Below, piece by piece: positions 1 through 9,228 of a stretch of 64,000 nucleotides of DNA. Origin of the DNA: UPXZ01 sp018055865 (GTDB lineage Bacteria; Bacteroidota; Bacteroidia; Bacteroidales; Paludibacteraceae); NCBI GenBank assembly GCA_964292695.1, contig CAXYWB010000001.1:1-64000 (forward strand), given 5' to 3'. The position numbers and the translations under genes are program-made. The notes below the pieces were generated by a model, which was not told where the DNA came from, searched no databases, and was given only the letters and a program-made list of their open reading frames with translations. Numbering within the stretch: position 1 is the stretch's first letter; every line of letters starts with the position of its first letter.

Positions 1-74
1 ACCCGGATTTGTGCAAAACTGACACCTATTCCTATAAAGAATAGGATGCAAAATAGCTTAAATCGTTTTTTCAT
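1..74 (-). CDS. N-terminal fragment of a secreted protein
   Basis: The minus strand reads an ATG at 74 followed by Met-Lys-Lys-Arg-Phe-Lys, a hydrophobic stretch (LFCILFFIGIGVSF) and Ala-Gln, which is the typical Bacteroidota signal peptide ending before the glutamine that follows the cleavage site. Only about 24 residues lie in the window, so the mature protein and its function cannot be judged. It is transcribed away from nfeD, with about 320 bases between them. Confidence 0.6.
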   Translation of the reverse strand, partial: MKKRFKLFCILFFIGIGVSFAQIR

Positions 75-395
75 GTAAATTAGTTTTTGTTAATTGATAC
101 AGTTAAGGAAATATGATATCTTGTTAAGGAAATGAACAAAGTATTTCACAAAATTATCTAAAACAATGACATTCGGAACTTTTATTTCCAGTTTAACAAT
201 GTTAAAAGATGTGCAAAAACCAAAAGGACGCTCAAGTGTTAAAATGATGTGCAAAAGTGTTTTTCTGAGGTGCAATTTTAGTCAAAAAGTCAAATCGAAA
301 AAACTTGGAAATATTTAAAATGGAAATGGGATGAATTTAATCAGTTCGATTAAATTCATGATTTGTGATTTTTTTCGAAAGTATGTTTTGTGCTG
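75..395. other. Intergenic region without a recognised gene
   Basis: This stretch is A/T-rich, with no open frame longer than about 60 codons and none resembling a protein. The only structure seen is a perfect 12-bp inverted repeat at 331-359, just downstream of nfeD. Confidence 0.5.
331..359. repeat. Perfect inverted repeat, probable 3' hairpin of nfeD
   Basis: ATGAATTTAATC at 331-342 pairs exactly with GATTAAATTCAT at 348-359 around a 5-base loop. It lies 36 bases beyond the nfeD stop codon. No T-run follows on either strand, so it is not a standard intrinsic terminator; it may stabilise the mRNA end or bind a dimeric protein. Confidence 0.5.
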
Positions 396-1799
396 TTATT
401 CAGCAGCTTCTACGTATACTTGTCCGGTTTCGTACCTGACAATGATTACCTGTATACCTTTTTCGATGAATTCTCCGTTGACCGAAACGGCATCATACAC
501 TTTGCCATCTACTTTTACCTTGCCCGACGGACGCAGTACGGTGGATGCAACACCCGTTTTACCTACCAGATTATCGGCTTCGAGCGACACACCCACGTAG
601 CCCTCTTTGTTTTCAAGCGTGGTTTCTAAGGCCAGTTTTCTGAATAGTCCTTTTGAACCGATTTTACTGCTCAAATACAAAATCAGTCCGAATCCCAGTG
701 TCAACCCGCCTATGACCGTAAGAATGGCCTTGCCGGTATCGCCCGGATGAACAGGTTCGAAATCGAAATTTACATTATTCAGAAGGCTTAAAATCAATCC
801 GGTCACTACCAGTGCTATACCACTGATGCCGTATATGCCAAAGCCCGGGATGACAAAAATCTCGAAAGCAATGAGGATAAGTCCGATTATAAACAAAATG
901 ATTTCCCAGTTAGCAGCCAGTCCGTCGATGTAGAGCGGAGCAAAATACAGCACAGCTGCTGTAATGGCCACTCCCAGTGCAAAACCGATGCCCGGCGACT
1001 GTAGTTCAAAGTAGATGCCGCCAATAATGAGCATAATAAGAATTCCCTGAAGAATCGGACTCATCAGAAAACCTTTAATATTATCCCAGGTAGTAGGTTT
1101 GAATTTGACGAGTTCGTAGGGTTGATTTCCGCTTTCCTTTTTAATTATTTCCCGGATGTTTTCGGCAGTTCCGTCGCAATATCCGTATTTCAGCGCTTCC
1201 TGAGTGGTGAAAGTCAGTATTTTACCGGAGTCAGCCACATTGGGTACCACGGTTCGTTCATCTACCATAGCTTCGGCAATGAGTGGATCACGTTTCCATT
1301 TTACCACCGTATCGTTGCCGGTTACCACCGTATCTTTGCCATGAGCTTCAGCTGTGGCACGCATGGTAGCCCGCATATACGACTGATACTTGTCCGGCAA
1401 TTTTTGTCCTGTCTGATCAACAACTGAGGCGGCTCCTATGGTAGCGGCCTGGCTCATGTAAATTTTATCACAAGCAAGTGATATCAGTGCTCCGGCCGAA
1501 GCGGCATTATTGTCAATAAAAACTATGACAGGAATGTCACTATTCAGAATTTTTGTCCGAATTGAGTCTGCAAAGCTCACCTCTCCGCCATAGGTGTTCA
1601 TTTCAATGATAATGATGTTAGCATTGGCCTTACGAGCCTCTTCAAAGCCTTTTTGTATGTAAATCCAGGTAGTACTGCCCACATTTTTTTTCAAATCAAT
1701 AGAAAAATACAGCTCTTTGGCTTGATTATTGCCGTAAATGTTCACCTGTAAAAGTAAGCTTGTGGCGACAATGCTTAAAATTATTAAAAACTTATTCAT
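396..1799 (-). CDS. nfeD: NfeD family membrane-bound serine protease
   Basis: A 467-residue protein with an N-terminal signal peptide, a ClpP/SppA-like serine protease domain (about residues 28-230), four or five membrane segments (about 240-375) and a C-terminal NfeD OB-fold domain (about 395-465). The catalytic serine is probably S101 in the motif NNAASAGALIS, and the lysine of the Ser-Lys dyad is probably K137. Family members of this long type (STOPP/1510-N class) cleave hydrophobic C-terminal segments of partner proteins such as stomatins. No stomatin-like gene is adjacent here, which is unusual because the two are often paired. A TATATTTG promoter box lies 19-26 bases upstream of the start. 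The product is secure; the substrate is unknown. Confidence 0.9.
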   Translation of the reverse strand: MNKFLIILSIVATSLLLQVNIYGNNQAKELYFSIDLKKNVGSTTWIYIQKGFEEARKANANIIIIEMNTYGGEVSFADSIRTKILNSDIPVIVFIDNNAASAGALISLACDKIYMSQAATIGAASVVDQTGQKLPDKYQSYMRATMRATAEAHGKDTVVTGNDTVVKWKRDPLIAEAMVDERTVVPNVADSGKILTFTTQEALKYGYCDGTAENIREIIKKESGNQPYELVKFKPTTWDNIKGFLMSPILQGILIMLIIGGIYFELQSPGIGFALGVAITAAVLYFAPLYIDGLAANWEIILFIIGLILIAFEIFVIPGFGIYGISGIALVVTGLILSLLNNVNFDFEPVHPGDTGKAILTVIGGLTLGFGLILYLSSKIGSKGLFRKLALETTLENKEGYVGVSLEADNLVGKTGVASTVLRPSGKVKVDGKVYDAVSVNGEFIEKGIQVIIVRYETGQVYVEAAE

Positions 1800-1817
1800 G
1801 TGTTAAAAATTTTGTTA

Positions 1818-1825
1818 CAAATATA
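1818..1825 (-). promoter_or_regulatory. Promoter -7 box for nfeD
   Basis: The minus strand has TATATTTG, matching the Bacteroidota -7 consensus TAnnTTTG, about 20 bases before the nfeD start codon. No clear TTTG -33 element is seen at the usual spacing. Confidence 0.5.
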
Positions 1826-2014
1826 GACAATTATAGAAATTAATAACTATATTTGTAGTGAAAATATAAAAAACAATTTTCGGAGTTCTTTTTAGAAAAA
1901 TACATTCAGTATAGACAACTGACATTCTCTGGGTTTCTTCATCAGAAGAGACATTTTTTCAAAAGGATACGTTTTAGCTTATTTATTCACACACACAAAA
2001 AAACTAAAAACGAG

Positions 2015-2518
2015 ATGAAAAACAATCAATTTGAAAAGGAATTAGTTGCCCTACAAAGTAACATGCGTAATTTCGCATTTTCTTTAACTCTCAATCGGGA
2101 TGATGCCGAAGACCTGCTGCAGGATACCACCCTGAAAGTGCTTGATAATCAGGATAAATTTACTGAGAATGTGAATTTCAAGGGTTGGGTACTGACCATT
2201 ATGAAAAATATTTTTATCAACAATTACCGTAAAATCGTAAGAAATCAAACTGTTTTTGACCGCACAGAAGACCTTCACCATCTGAATTTATCTCAAAATT
2301 CAGGTTTTGAAACCCCTGAGGGCGCATATTCAGTAGGAGAAATCAGTAACAACATTAACGCTTTTGCCGACGAGTACCGCATTCCGTTTTCCATGCACAT
2401 TCAGGGCTTCAAATACGAAGAAATAGCACAAAAAATGAATTTGCCGATCGGAACTGTAAAGAGCCGTATTTTTCTGGCACGAAAAAGATTGCAGGAACAA
2501 CTAAAGGATTACAAATAG
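2015..2518 (+). CDS. ECF RNA polymerase sigma factor
   Basis: A 167-residue sigma-70 family factor of the extracytoplasmic-function type. Region 2 is seen at about residues 10-75, with NRDDAEDLLQDTTLKVL and a -10 recognition helix around FKGWVLTIMKNIFIN. Region 4 is at about 110-160, with the helix-turn-helix IAQKMNLPIGTVKSRIFLAR. A charged linker separates them. No anti-sigma gene follows; the next feature is a strong terminator, so the gene is monocistronic. This resembles stand-alone Bacteroidota ECF factors controlled by stress or growth phase. The regulon cannot be told from the sequence. Confidence 0.9.
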   Translation: MKNNQFEKELVALQSNMRNFAFSLTLNRDDAEDLLQDTTLKVLDNQDKFTENVNFKGWVLTIMKNIFINNYRKIVRNQTVFDRTEDLHHLNLSQNSGFETPEGAYSVGEISNNINAFADEYRIPFSMHIQGFKYEEIAQKMNLPIGTVKSRIFLARKRLQEQLKDYK

Positions 2519-2547
2519 TTCATTTTCAACGAAATAAAACTTTTGAG

Positions 2548-2587
2548 AAATGGATAGCATAATTTGCTATCCATTTCTTTTTTTTTA
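2548..2587 (+). terminator. Intrinsic terminator after the ECF sigma gene
   Basis: A perfect 12-bp stem (AAATGGATAGCA at 2548-2559 with TGCTATCCATTT at 2565-2576) with a 5-base loop is followed by C and nine T residues. It separates the sigma gene from the glycoside hydrolase operon. Confidence 0.9.
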
Positions 2588-2661
2588 AAAAATCAACATT
2601 TAGACATAATAATCCACCCCTTTTGAGATGATTCTTAGCCTGAAGAATGAAATAATTGCTT

Positions 2662-2669
2662 TATCTTTG
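2662..2669 (+). promoter_or_regulatory. Promoter -7 box of the glycoside hydrolase operon
   Basis: TATCTTTG lies about 55 bases upstream of the chosen ATG at 2724. It is the only good promoter box seen before the five-gene operon. Confidence 0.55.
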
Positions 2670-2723
2670 TAAACATCAGAGAAATGCATCATATTGACTA
2701 ACCAAACTATTTATTATACAACT

Positions 2724-5700
2724 ATGAGTAAGCTGAAAAAGGAGTTTTTCTTTGTCTTTTATCTCATTCTGGGAGTTGCATCGGTTTTTGCACAACCAAA
2801 TCCCAACGTAAATTATTTCAATCTGCAAGACATTCGTCTTCTTGAAAGTCCATTCAAACATGCCGAAGAGATGGATATGAAATACCTGCTTGATTTGAAA
2901 GCGGATCGTCTGCTGGCTCCCTATCTGCGTGAAGCCGGCCTTTCTCCCAAAGCAGAAAGTTACACCAACTGGGAAAATACCGGACTTGACGGTCACATTG
3001 GCGGGCATTATGTATCAGCCCTTGCATCCATGTATGCCTCTACCGGTAACTCAGAGATAAAACAACGGTTGGATTACATGATCAGCGAACTGAAAAAATG
3101 TCAGGATGCTAATGCTGACGGATACCTTGGAGGTGTACCAGGAGGCAAAGCAATGTGGCAGGAAATTGGCGAAGGAAAGATTGATGCCGGTAATTTTGGA
3201 CTGAATGGCAAATGGGTGCCATTGTACAATATCCATAAAACTTTCAACGGATTGCGTGATGCATATCTAATAGCCGGCAACGAACAAGCCCGTGAAATAC
3301 TCGTAAAATTTGGCAACTGGGCTGTAAATCTTTTTTCGAAACTTAATGACGAACAACTGCAGAATATGCTCAGGAGCGAACACGGAGGATTGAATGAGGT
3401 TTTTGCAGATGTATCAGCTATTACCGGTGATGAAAAGTACCTGACGCTCGCCCGCCGGTTTTCACATCAGTATATTCTCCAGCCGCTGCTGAAAAAGGAA
3501 GACAAACTCACCGGACTTCACGCCAATACGCAAATTCCTAAAGTGATAGGATTCAAAAGAATTTCTGAACTGGATGGAAATAAAGCGTGGAGTGATGCAG
3601 CGCTGTTTTTCTGGGAAAATGTGACTCAGAAACGCTCTGTCAGCGTTGGCGGAAACAGCGTTGGCGAACATTTTCATCCCGTCGACGATTACTCGCGCAT
3701 GCTGAACAGCATTGAAGGACCTGAAACCTGCAATACATACAACATGCTTCACCTGACAAAAATGTTGTATCAAACTTCTCCGGATGAAAAATTGCTGAAT
3801 TACTACGAACGGGCTCTGTACAATCACATCCTATCCACTCAAAATCCTGAAACAGGCGGATTGGTTTATTTTACCCCGATGCGACCCGGTCATTACAGGG
3901 TATATTCGCAGTCACAAACCAGCTTTTGGTGCTGCGTAGGTTCCGGAATTGAAAACCATGCCAAATACGGTGAAATGATTTATGCTCAATCGGGCGATAA
4001 TTTGTATGTCAATCTATTTATTCCGTCAAAATTAAACTGGAAAGAAAAAAATACGGAGATTATTCAGGAAAATAATTTCCCGGCTGAAGCACAGACACAA
4101 CTGGCAATTCAGCCGAAAAAAAGAACCCGGTTTACACTGAAAATCCGATTCCCGGAATGGGTTTCAAATCAGCAACCCGAAGTTATTCTCAACGGAAAAC
4201 CGTTTCCAGCTTTAGTAACTGATGGATTTATTTCCATAAACAGAAAATGGAAAAAGAATGATAAAATAATCGTAAAACTACCTATGCAGGTTGTTGCTGA
4301 GCAAATTCCGGACAAATCAAATTACTATTCATTCCTTTACGGTCCCATTGTTTTGGCAGCAAAAACCGGAACAGAAAATATGGATGGATTATTTGCCGAT
4401 GATAGTCGTGGAGGGCATATTGCACATGGTAAACAGATTTCGCAAAAAGAAATGCCAATTATAATCGGAGAAAAGGAACAGCTTGCATCTTTGGTTAAAC
4501 CCATCTCAGGCAAGCCATTAACGTTCATGCTTACAAGTCTTTTTCCAGCAAAATATTCTGAAGGAATGGAATTGATCCCTTTTTACAACCTGCATGAATC
4601 CCGCTACATTATTTACTTTGCTCAAGCCACAGCCGACGAGGCGAAAAACATCCAAAAAAAAATAGAACAGGATGAACAGGAGAAAATGAGGCTGAATAAT
4701 GTAACGATAGATGGTGTAATCAGCGGTGAACAACAACCTGAATCCGATCATTTTATTCAATCTGAAAATTCCCAAACAGGTTTTGTGGAAGATATTCAGT
4801 GGCGGGAGGCTAAAGGATGGTTCAGCTATCAGCTGAAAAATAAAGAAAAACAAGCTAAATCAATATACGTAAAGTACTTTGATGCTGATCTTTCCCGTAA
4901 TTTTGATATTTTGATAAATGATACTAGAATAACCTCCTTATCTCTGACAGGAAAAAACGGAAATAATTTACAAACAGCTATTTATCCGGTTCCGGAGAGT
5001 GAAATGGGAAAAGAGAATCTCACTGTTACGTTTGTTCCGCTTCCGGGAAGTATAACTGCCAAAATTGCCGAAGTCCGTTTACTAAACAAATCTTATCAAA
5101 AAGAGGAATATGCAGCTTACCTTTTCACTTATTTTACGGGAAACAGGGTTGAAGAAGAAGCTATTCGATTTGGTGTCAGCCGGGATGGTTTTAATTTTTT
5201 TACACTCAATAATAACCAGCCGGTCATTGATTCGAAATTAATCAGTTCAACCGGTGGAGTGCGGGATCCGCATATTTTGCGCAGCCAGGATGGCAAAACA
5301 TTCTACATGGTTGTGACAGATATGACTTCCGGAAAAGGATGGGATTCAAATCGTGCTATGGTGCTCCTGAAATCTACTGATTTGGTCAACTGGACTTCGT
5401 CGGTTGTTAACATTCAGCAGAAATATAAAAATCAGGAAAATCTGAAGCGTGTGTGGGCTCCCCAAACCATTTACGATTCTGAAGCCGGTAAGTATATGAT
5501 TTATTGGTCGATGCAGCACGGAAACTCGGCTGATATCATCTATTATGCTTACGCCAACGATGAATTTACAGATATAATTGACGAACCAAAGCAACTTTTC
5601 TTTCCTGAAAATAAAAAATCGTGTATCGACGGAGATATCATTTTGAAGGATGGAATATATCACATGTTTTATAAAACGGAAGGACATGGCAATGGAATTA

Positions 5701-6920
5701 AATTAGCCACAACCAAATCGTTGACTTCCGGAAACTGGACAGAATACCCGGATTACAAACAACAAACGAAAGATGCTGTGGAAGGTGCCGGAGTATTTAA
5801 ATTGATTAATTCTGACAAATACATTCTTATGTATGACGTGTACATGAGAGGAAAGTATCAGTTCACAGAAAGCTACGATTTGCAGAATTTCTCGGTCATC
5901 GATCAGGCTGTTTCAATGGATTTTCATCCCAGACACGGCACAATCATTCCAATCACACAACAGGAACTTGAAAAGTTAACAGACAAATGGGGAACACCTG
6001 AAAATTTTCCGGAAACAGGACATAATCCTGTACTGAAAGGATTTTATGCCGATCCGGCTGTCGTTTATTCCAACAAAACCAACAAGTATTACATCTATCC
6101 GACCAGCGATGGATACGACGGCTGGTCGGGCACTTATTTCAAAACATTTTCATCGTCGGATTTATACAACTGGACTGACGAAGGAGTAATCCTGGATTTG
6201 AAAAAAGACCTGACCTGGGCTGACAGAAATGCGTGGGCTCCGGCCATCATCGAAAAGAAAATAAACGGGAAATACAAATATTTTTACTATTTCACAGCCG
6301 CTCAGAAAGTGGGAGTTGCCGAGTCGGACAACCCTGACGGCCCGTTCATCGATTCAGGACAACCACTCATTAACTTCAAACCTGAAGGTGTAAACAGAGG
6401 TCAGGAAATTGACCCGGAAGTGTTTACCGACCCGAAAACCGGCAAAAGTTACTTATACTGGGGCAATGGATATATGGCAGCAGTAGAACTGAATGCGGAT
6501 ATGAAATCCATCAGGAAAAACACCCTGAAGGTGATTACGCCCGCTGACGGGACTTTTCGTGAAGGTACATGTGTGATATATCGGAATGGAAAATATTATT
6601 TCCTCTGGTCTGAAAATGATACGCGCGATGCCAACTACCGCGTGAGATATGGAATTTCTAATTCTCCGATGGGACCTATCTCCATTCCGGAAAACAATCT
6701 GATTTTGACAAAAGACGAGAGTAAAGGAATTTACGGAACGGGGCATAATTCAGTAATTCAGGTGCCCGGAAAAGACGAGTGGTACATTATTTACCACCGT
6801 TTTAATCGCCCGAATGGTATCAAAATGGGCTCACCGGCAGGATTCCATCGTGAGGTATGTATTGATAAAATGGAATTTGATCAAAAAGGTTTTATTAAAA
6901 AAGTTGTAGTCACACCTTAA
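2724..6920 (+). CDS. Multimodular GH127 beta-L-arabinofuranosidase / GH43 / GH43 enzyme
   Basis: A 1398-residue secreted protein starting at the ATG that opens a clean signal peptide ending VFAQ; an upstream ATG at 2694 would add ten residues without a signal. Residues 30-620 form a GH127 (DUF1680) domain. The zinc and nucleophile residues of the family are visible: E334 and C336 in GPETCNTYN and C403/C404 in FWCCVGSG, with E315 as probable acid/base. About 640-780 is a beta-sandwich linker (DUF6805-like). Residues about 790-1085 and 1095-1398 look like two five-bladed GH43-type propellers; the second has FYADPAVVYS, AWAPAI and IDPEVF, matching the base, modulator and acid positions. The enzyme probably removes terminal arabinofuranose from plant glycans. 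It heads the operon and lies 13 bases before the GH31 gene. Family assignment is firm; linkage specificity is inferred. Confidence 0.85.
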   Translation: MSKLKKEFFFVFYLILGVASVFAQPNPNVNYFNLQDIRLLESPFKHAEEMDMKYLLDLKADRLLAPYLREAGLSPKAESYTNWENTGLDGHIGGHYVSALASMYASTGNSEIKQRLDYMISELKKCQDANADGYLGGVPGGKAMWQEIGEGKIDAGNFGLNGKWVPLYNIHKTFNGLRDAYLIAGNEQAREILVKFGNWAVNLFSKLNDEQLQNMLRSEHGGLNEVFADVSAITGDEKYLTLARRFSHQYILQPLLKKEDKLTGLHANTQIPKVIGFKRISELDGNKAWSDAALFFWENVTQKRSVSVGGNSVGEHFHPVDDYSRMLNSIEGPETCNTYNMLHLTKMLYQTSPDEKLLNYYERALYNHILSTQNPETGGLVYFTPMRPGHYRVYSQSQTSFWCCVGSGIENHAKYGEMIYAQSGDNLYVNLFIPSKLNWKEKNTEIIQENNFPAEAQTQLAIQPKKRTRFTLKIRFPEWVSNQQPEVILNGKPFPALVTDGFISINRKWKKNDKIIVKLPMQVVAEQIPDKSNYYSFLYGPIVLAAKTGTENMDGLFADDSRGGHIAHGKQISQKEMPIIIGEKEQLASLVKPISGKPLTFMLTSLFPAKYSEGMELIPFYNLHESRYIIYFAQATADEAKNIQKKIEQDEQEKMRLNNVTIDGVISGEQQPESDHFIQSENSQTGFVEDIQWREAKGWFSYQLKNKEKQAKSIYVKYFDADLSRNFDILINDTRITSLSLTGKNGNNLQTAIYPVPESEMGKENLTVTFVPLPGSITAKIAEVRLLNKSYQKEEYAAYLFTYFTGNRVEEEAIRFGVSRDGFNFFTLNNNQPVIDSKLISSTGGVRDPHILRSQDGKTFYMVVTDMTSGKGWDSNRAMVLLKSTDLVNWTSSVVNIQQKYKNQENLKRVWAPQTIYDSEAGKYMIYWSMQHGNSADIIYYAYANDEFTDIIDEPKQLFFPENKKSCIDGDIILKDGIYHMFYKTEGHGNGIKLATTKSLTSGNWTEYPDYKQQTKDAVEGAGVFKLINSDKYILMYDVYMRGKYQFTESYDLQNFSVIDQAVSMDFHPRHGTIIPITQQELEKLTDKWGTPENFPETGHNPVLKGFYADPAVVYSNKTNKYYIYPTSDGYDGWSGTYFKTFSSSDLYNWTDEGVILDLKKDLTWADRNAWAPAIIEKKINGKYKYFYYFTAAQKVGVAESDNPDGPFIDSGQPLINFKPEGVNRGQEIDPEVFTDPKTGKSYLYWGNGYMAAVELNADMKSIRKNTLKVITPADGTFREGTCVIYRNGKYYFLWSENDTRDANYRVRYGISNSPMGPISIPENNLILTKDESKGIYGTGHNSVIQVPGKDEWYIIYHRFNRPNGIKMGSPAGFHREVCIDKMEFDQKGFIKKVVVTP

Positions 6921-6933
6921 ATTCAGAAAAACT

Positions 6934-9228
6934 ATGAAAAAACAGTTCATTTCTTTATGCTTATTTCTTTTTGCAGTCGCACTGAATGCTCAGAATTTTC
7001 AAAAGACGGATAATGGCATCAAATACAACACACAAGGAATAAATGTTGACATTTCACTACTTTCACCCGATATTGTCAGAGTTGTAAAATCTCCGGAAGG
7101 TACTGATCGTAAAGGTCCGGATCTGGTCATACTGAAAGTAATCGGAAAAACCGATTTTCGGGTAGATCAGCATAAAAACGAAGTAACAATCTCTACTGAA
7201 AAAGTAGAGGTGAAAACTGATTTGGAAACTGGTGAAATCCTGTTTAATACTGCTAACGGGAAAAGTTTACTGAGAGAAAAACCCTACGGAACACAATTTT
7301 CAGCCATTAAAGACGGACCAAACGACAGCTATAACATTCGTCAGGGATTTTTGCTGGATAAAGATGAAGCCATTTATGGACTCGGACAACAGCAAACCGG
7401 TAAAATGAATCAGCGAAATCAGATCCTTCCCCTGCAAAATTGGAATATGAAGGTTTGCATTCCGTTTGTCCAATCGGTAAAAGGATATGGGATTTACTGG
7501 GATCAATATTCTATTTCAGAATTTGTTGATAATCCGCAGGAGATGTCAATGCAGTCTGTTGGCATCAAGGCTGATTATTATTTTATGTACGGTGGAAATG
7601 CCGATGGAGTTATTGCTCAAATGCGAAAATTGACCGGCCAATCTCCGATGCTTCCACTTTGGGCGTATGGATTTTTTCAGAGCCGCGAACGTTATCAAAA
7701 CCAATTTGAAACCCTGGATGTAGTGAAACAATATCGTAAGCTGGGTGTACCGCTGGATTGCATCATTCAGGACTGGCAGTACTGGGGGCGTGACAGTTTG
7801 TGGAATTTAATGGATTTCAATCCCGAAACATTTCCAAGACCACAGGAAATGGTGGACAGTGTGCATCAGATGAACGCTAAATTTATGATTGTGACGTGGC
7901 CCGGATTTGGACCGTTGACTCCCCAATACAAAGAATTGAAAGATAAGAATCTATTGATTAATTTTGATACCTGGCCTCCTAAATCGGGCACAAAGCCTTA
8001 CGATGTTTATAGCGCTGAAGCAAGAGATATTTATTGGAGGTATTTGAATAATGGTATATTCTCTAAAAATGTTGATGGTTTCTGGCTTGATTCCACTGAG
8101 CCCGATCATATTAATGTAAAAGAATCAGATTACGACCAACCAACAAGTCTGGGAACTTTCAGAAGCGTACATAATGCATTCCCGTTGATGACAGTGGGAG
8201 GTGTGTATAATCATTGGCGGGGCGAAACGTCTGATAAAAGAGTCGTAATCCTTACACGTTCAGCTTTTGCAGGACAACAACGATATGGAGCAAATACCTG
8301 GAGTGGTGATGTTTCTTCCGATTGGGGTACTCTGCGCAGGCAGATTCCGGGTGCTTTGAATTTTTCGCTGAGTGGAAATCCTTACTGGAACTCAGACATA
8401 GGCGGATTCTTTGCCGGACGATATAATGCCGGTGGTGGAGCTAAAAATCCCGATTTTCAAGAGCTTTATGTCCGTTGGATGCAGTTTGCTGCCTTTACAC
8501 CGATGATGCGTTCGCACGGAACGGACATCAGAAGAGAGATTTATCAGTTTGGAAAAAGGGGTGAATGGGCGTTTGATGTTCAGGAAAAGTACATCAATCT
8601 GCGTTATTCTCTTCTTCCGTATATTTACAGCACATCGTGGGACGTTTCAAAAAATAACGGAACTTTCATGCGGGCGCTTGTGATGGATTTTTCACAGGAT
8701 AAAAACGTTTGGAACATCGACAATGAATATATGTTTGGACAAAGTTTCCTTGTAAATCCGGTGACCGAAAAAGGGAAGGAAGAACAGGACGTTTATTTGC
8801 CTGGAGGCAGTGATTGGTTTGATTTCTGGACCAATGAAAAGACAACAGGAGGAATAACGGTTACTAAAAAGACGATGATTGATATAATTCCATTGTATGT
8901 AAAAGCAGGAAGTATTATTCCGTTCGGACCGAAAGTACAGTTTGCAACTGAAAAAAAATGGGATAATCTGGAACTCAGAATATATCCCGGAGCAGATGGA
9001 ACTTTCACCCTTTACGAAGATGAAAACGATAATTATAATTACGAAAAAGGGGCTTATACAGAAATTCTGTTGACCTGGAATAATGATACTAAAACGCTGA
9101 CAATTGGGAATAGAAAAGGAAACTTCAAAGGAATGTTGAAAAACAGAAAGTTTACCATAAAACGAATTGACGGAGATACAAAAACAATTACTTACAAAGG
9201 AAAAGAAATAAAATTAAAAATAGGATGA
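6934..9228 (+). CDS. GH31 alpha-glycosidase (alpha-xylosidase or alpha-glucosidase)
   Basis: A 764-residue secreted enzyme with a signal peptide ending ALNAQ. An N-terminal beta-sandwich (about 25-225) leads to the catalytic barrel (about 235-600) and C-terminal beta domains. The predicted nucleophile is D386 in DGFWLDSTEPDH and the acid/base is D459 in TWSGDVSSDW. The family removes alpha-linked xylose, glucose or galactose from non-reducing ends. In this setting, alpha-xylosidase or a related debranching activity is most plausible, but the substrate-binding loops cannot be read reliably. Its stop codon overlaps the GH27 start (ATGA), which indicates translational coupling. Confidence 0.85.
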   Translation: MKKQFISLCLFLFAVALNAQNFQKTDNGIKYNTQGINVDISLLSPDIVRVVKSPEGTDRKGPDLVILKVIGKTDFRVDQHKNEVTISTEKVEVKTDLETGEILFNTANGKSLLREKPYGTQFSAIKDGPNDSYNIRQGFLLDKDEAIYGLGQQQTGKMNQRNQILPLQNWNMKVCIPFVQSVKGYGIYWDQYSISEFVDNPQEMSMQSVGIKADYYFMYGGNADGVIAQMRKLTGQSPMLPLWAYGFFQSRERYQNQFETLDVVKQYRKLGVPLDCIIQDWQYWGRDSLWNLMDFNPETFPRPQEMVDSVHQMNAKFMIVTWPGFGPLTPQYKELKDKNLLINFDTWPPKSGTKPYDVYSAEARDIYWRYLNNGIFSKNVDGFWLDSTEPDHINVKESDYDQPTSLGTFRSVHNAFPLMTVGGVYNHWRGETSDKRVVILTRSAFAGQQRYGANTWSGDVSSDWGTLRRQIPGALNFSLSGNPYWNSDIGGFFAGRYNAGGGAKNPDFQELYVRWMQFAAFTPMMRSHGTDIRREIYQFGKRGEWAFDVQEKYINLRYSLLPYIYSTSWDVSKNNGTFMRALVMDFSQDKNVWNIDNEYMFGQSFLVNPVTEKGKEEQDVYLPGGSDWFDFWTNEKTTGGITVTKKTMIDIIPLYVKAGSIIPFGPKVQFATEKKWDNLELRIYPGADGTFTLYEDENDNYNYEKGAYTEILLTWNNDTKTLTIGNRKGNFKGMLKNRKFTIKRIDGDTKTITYKGKEIKLKIG

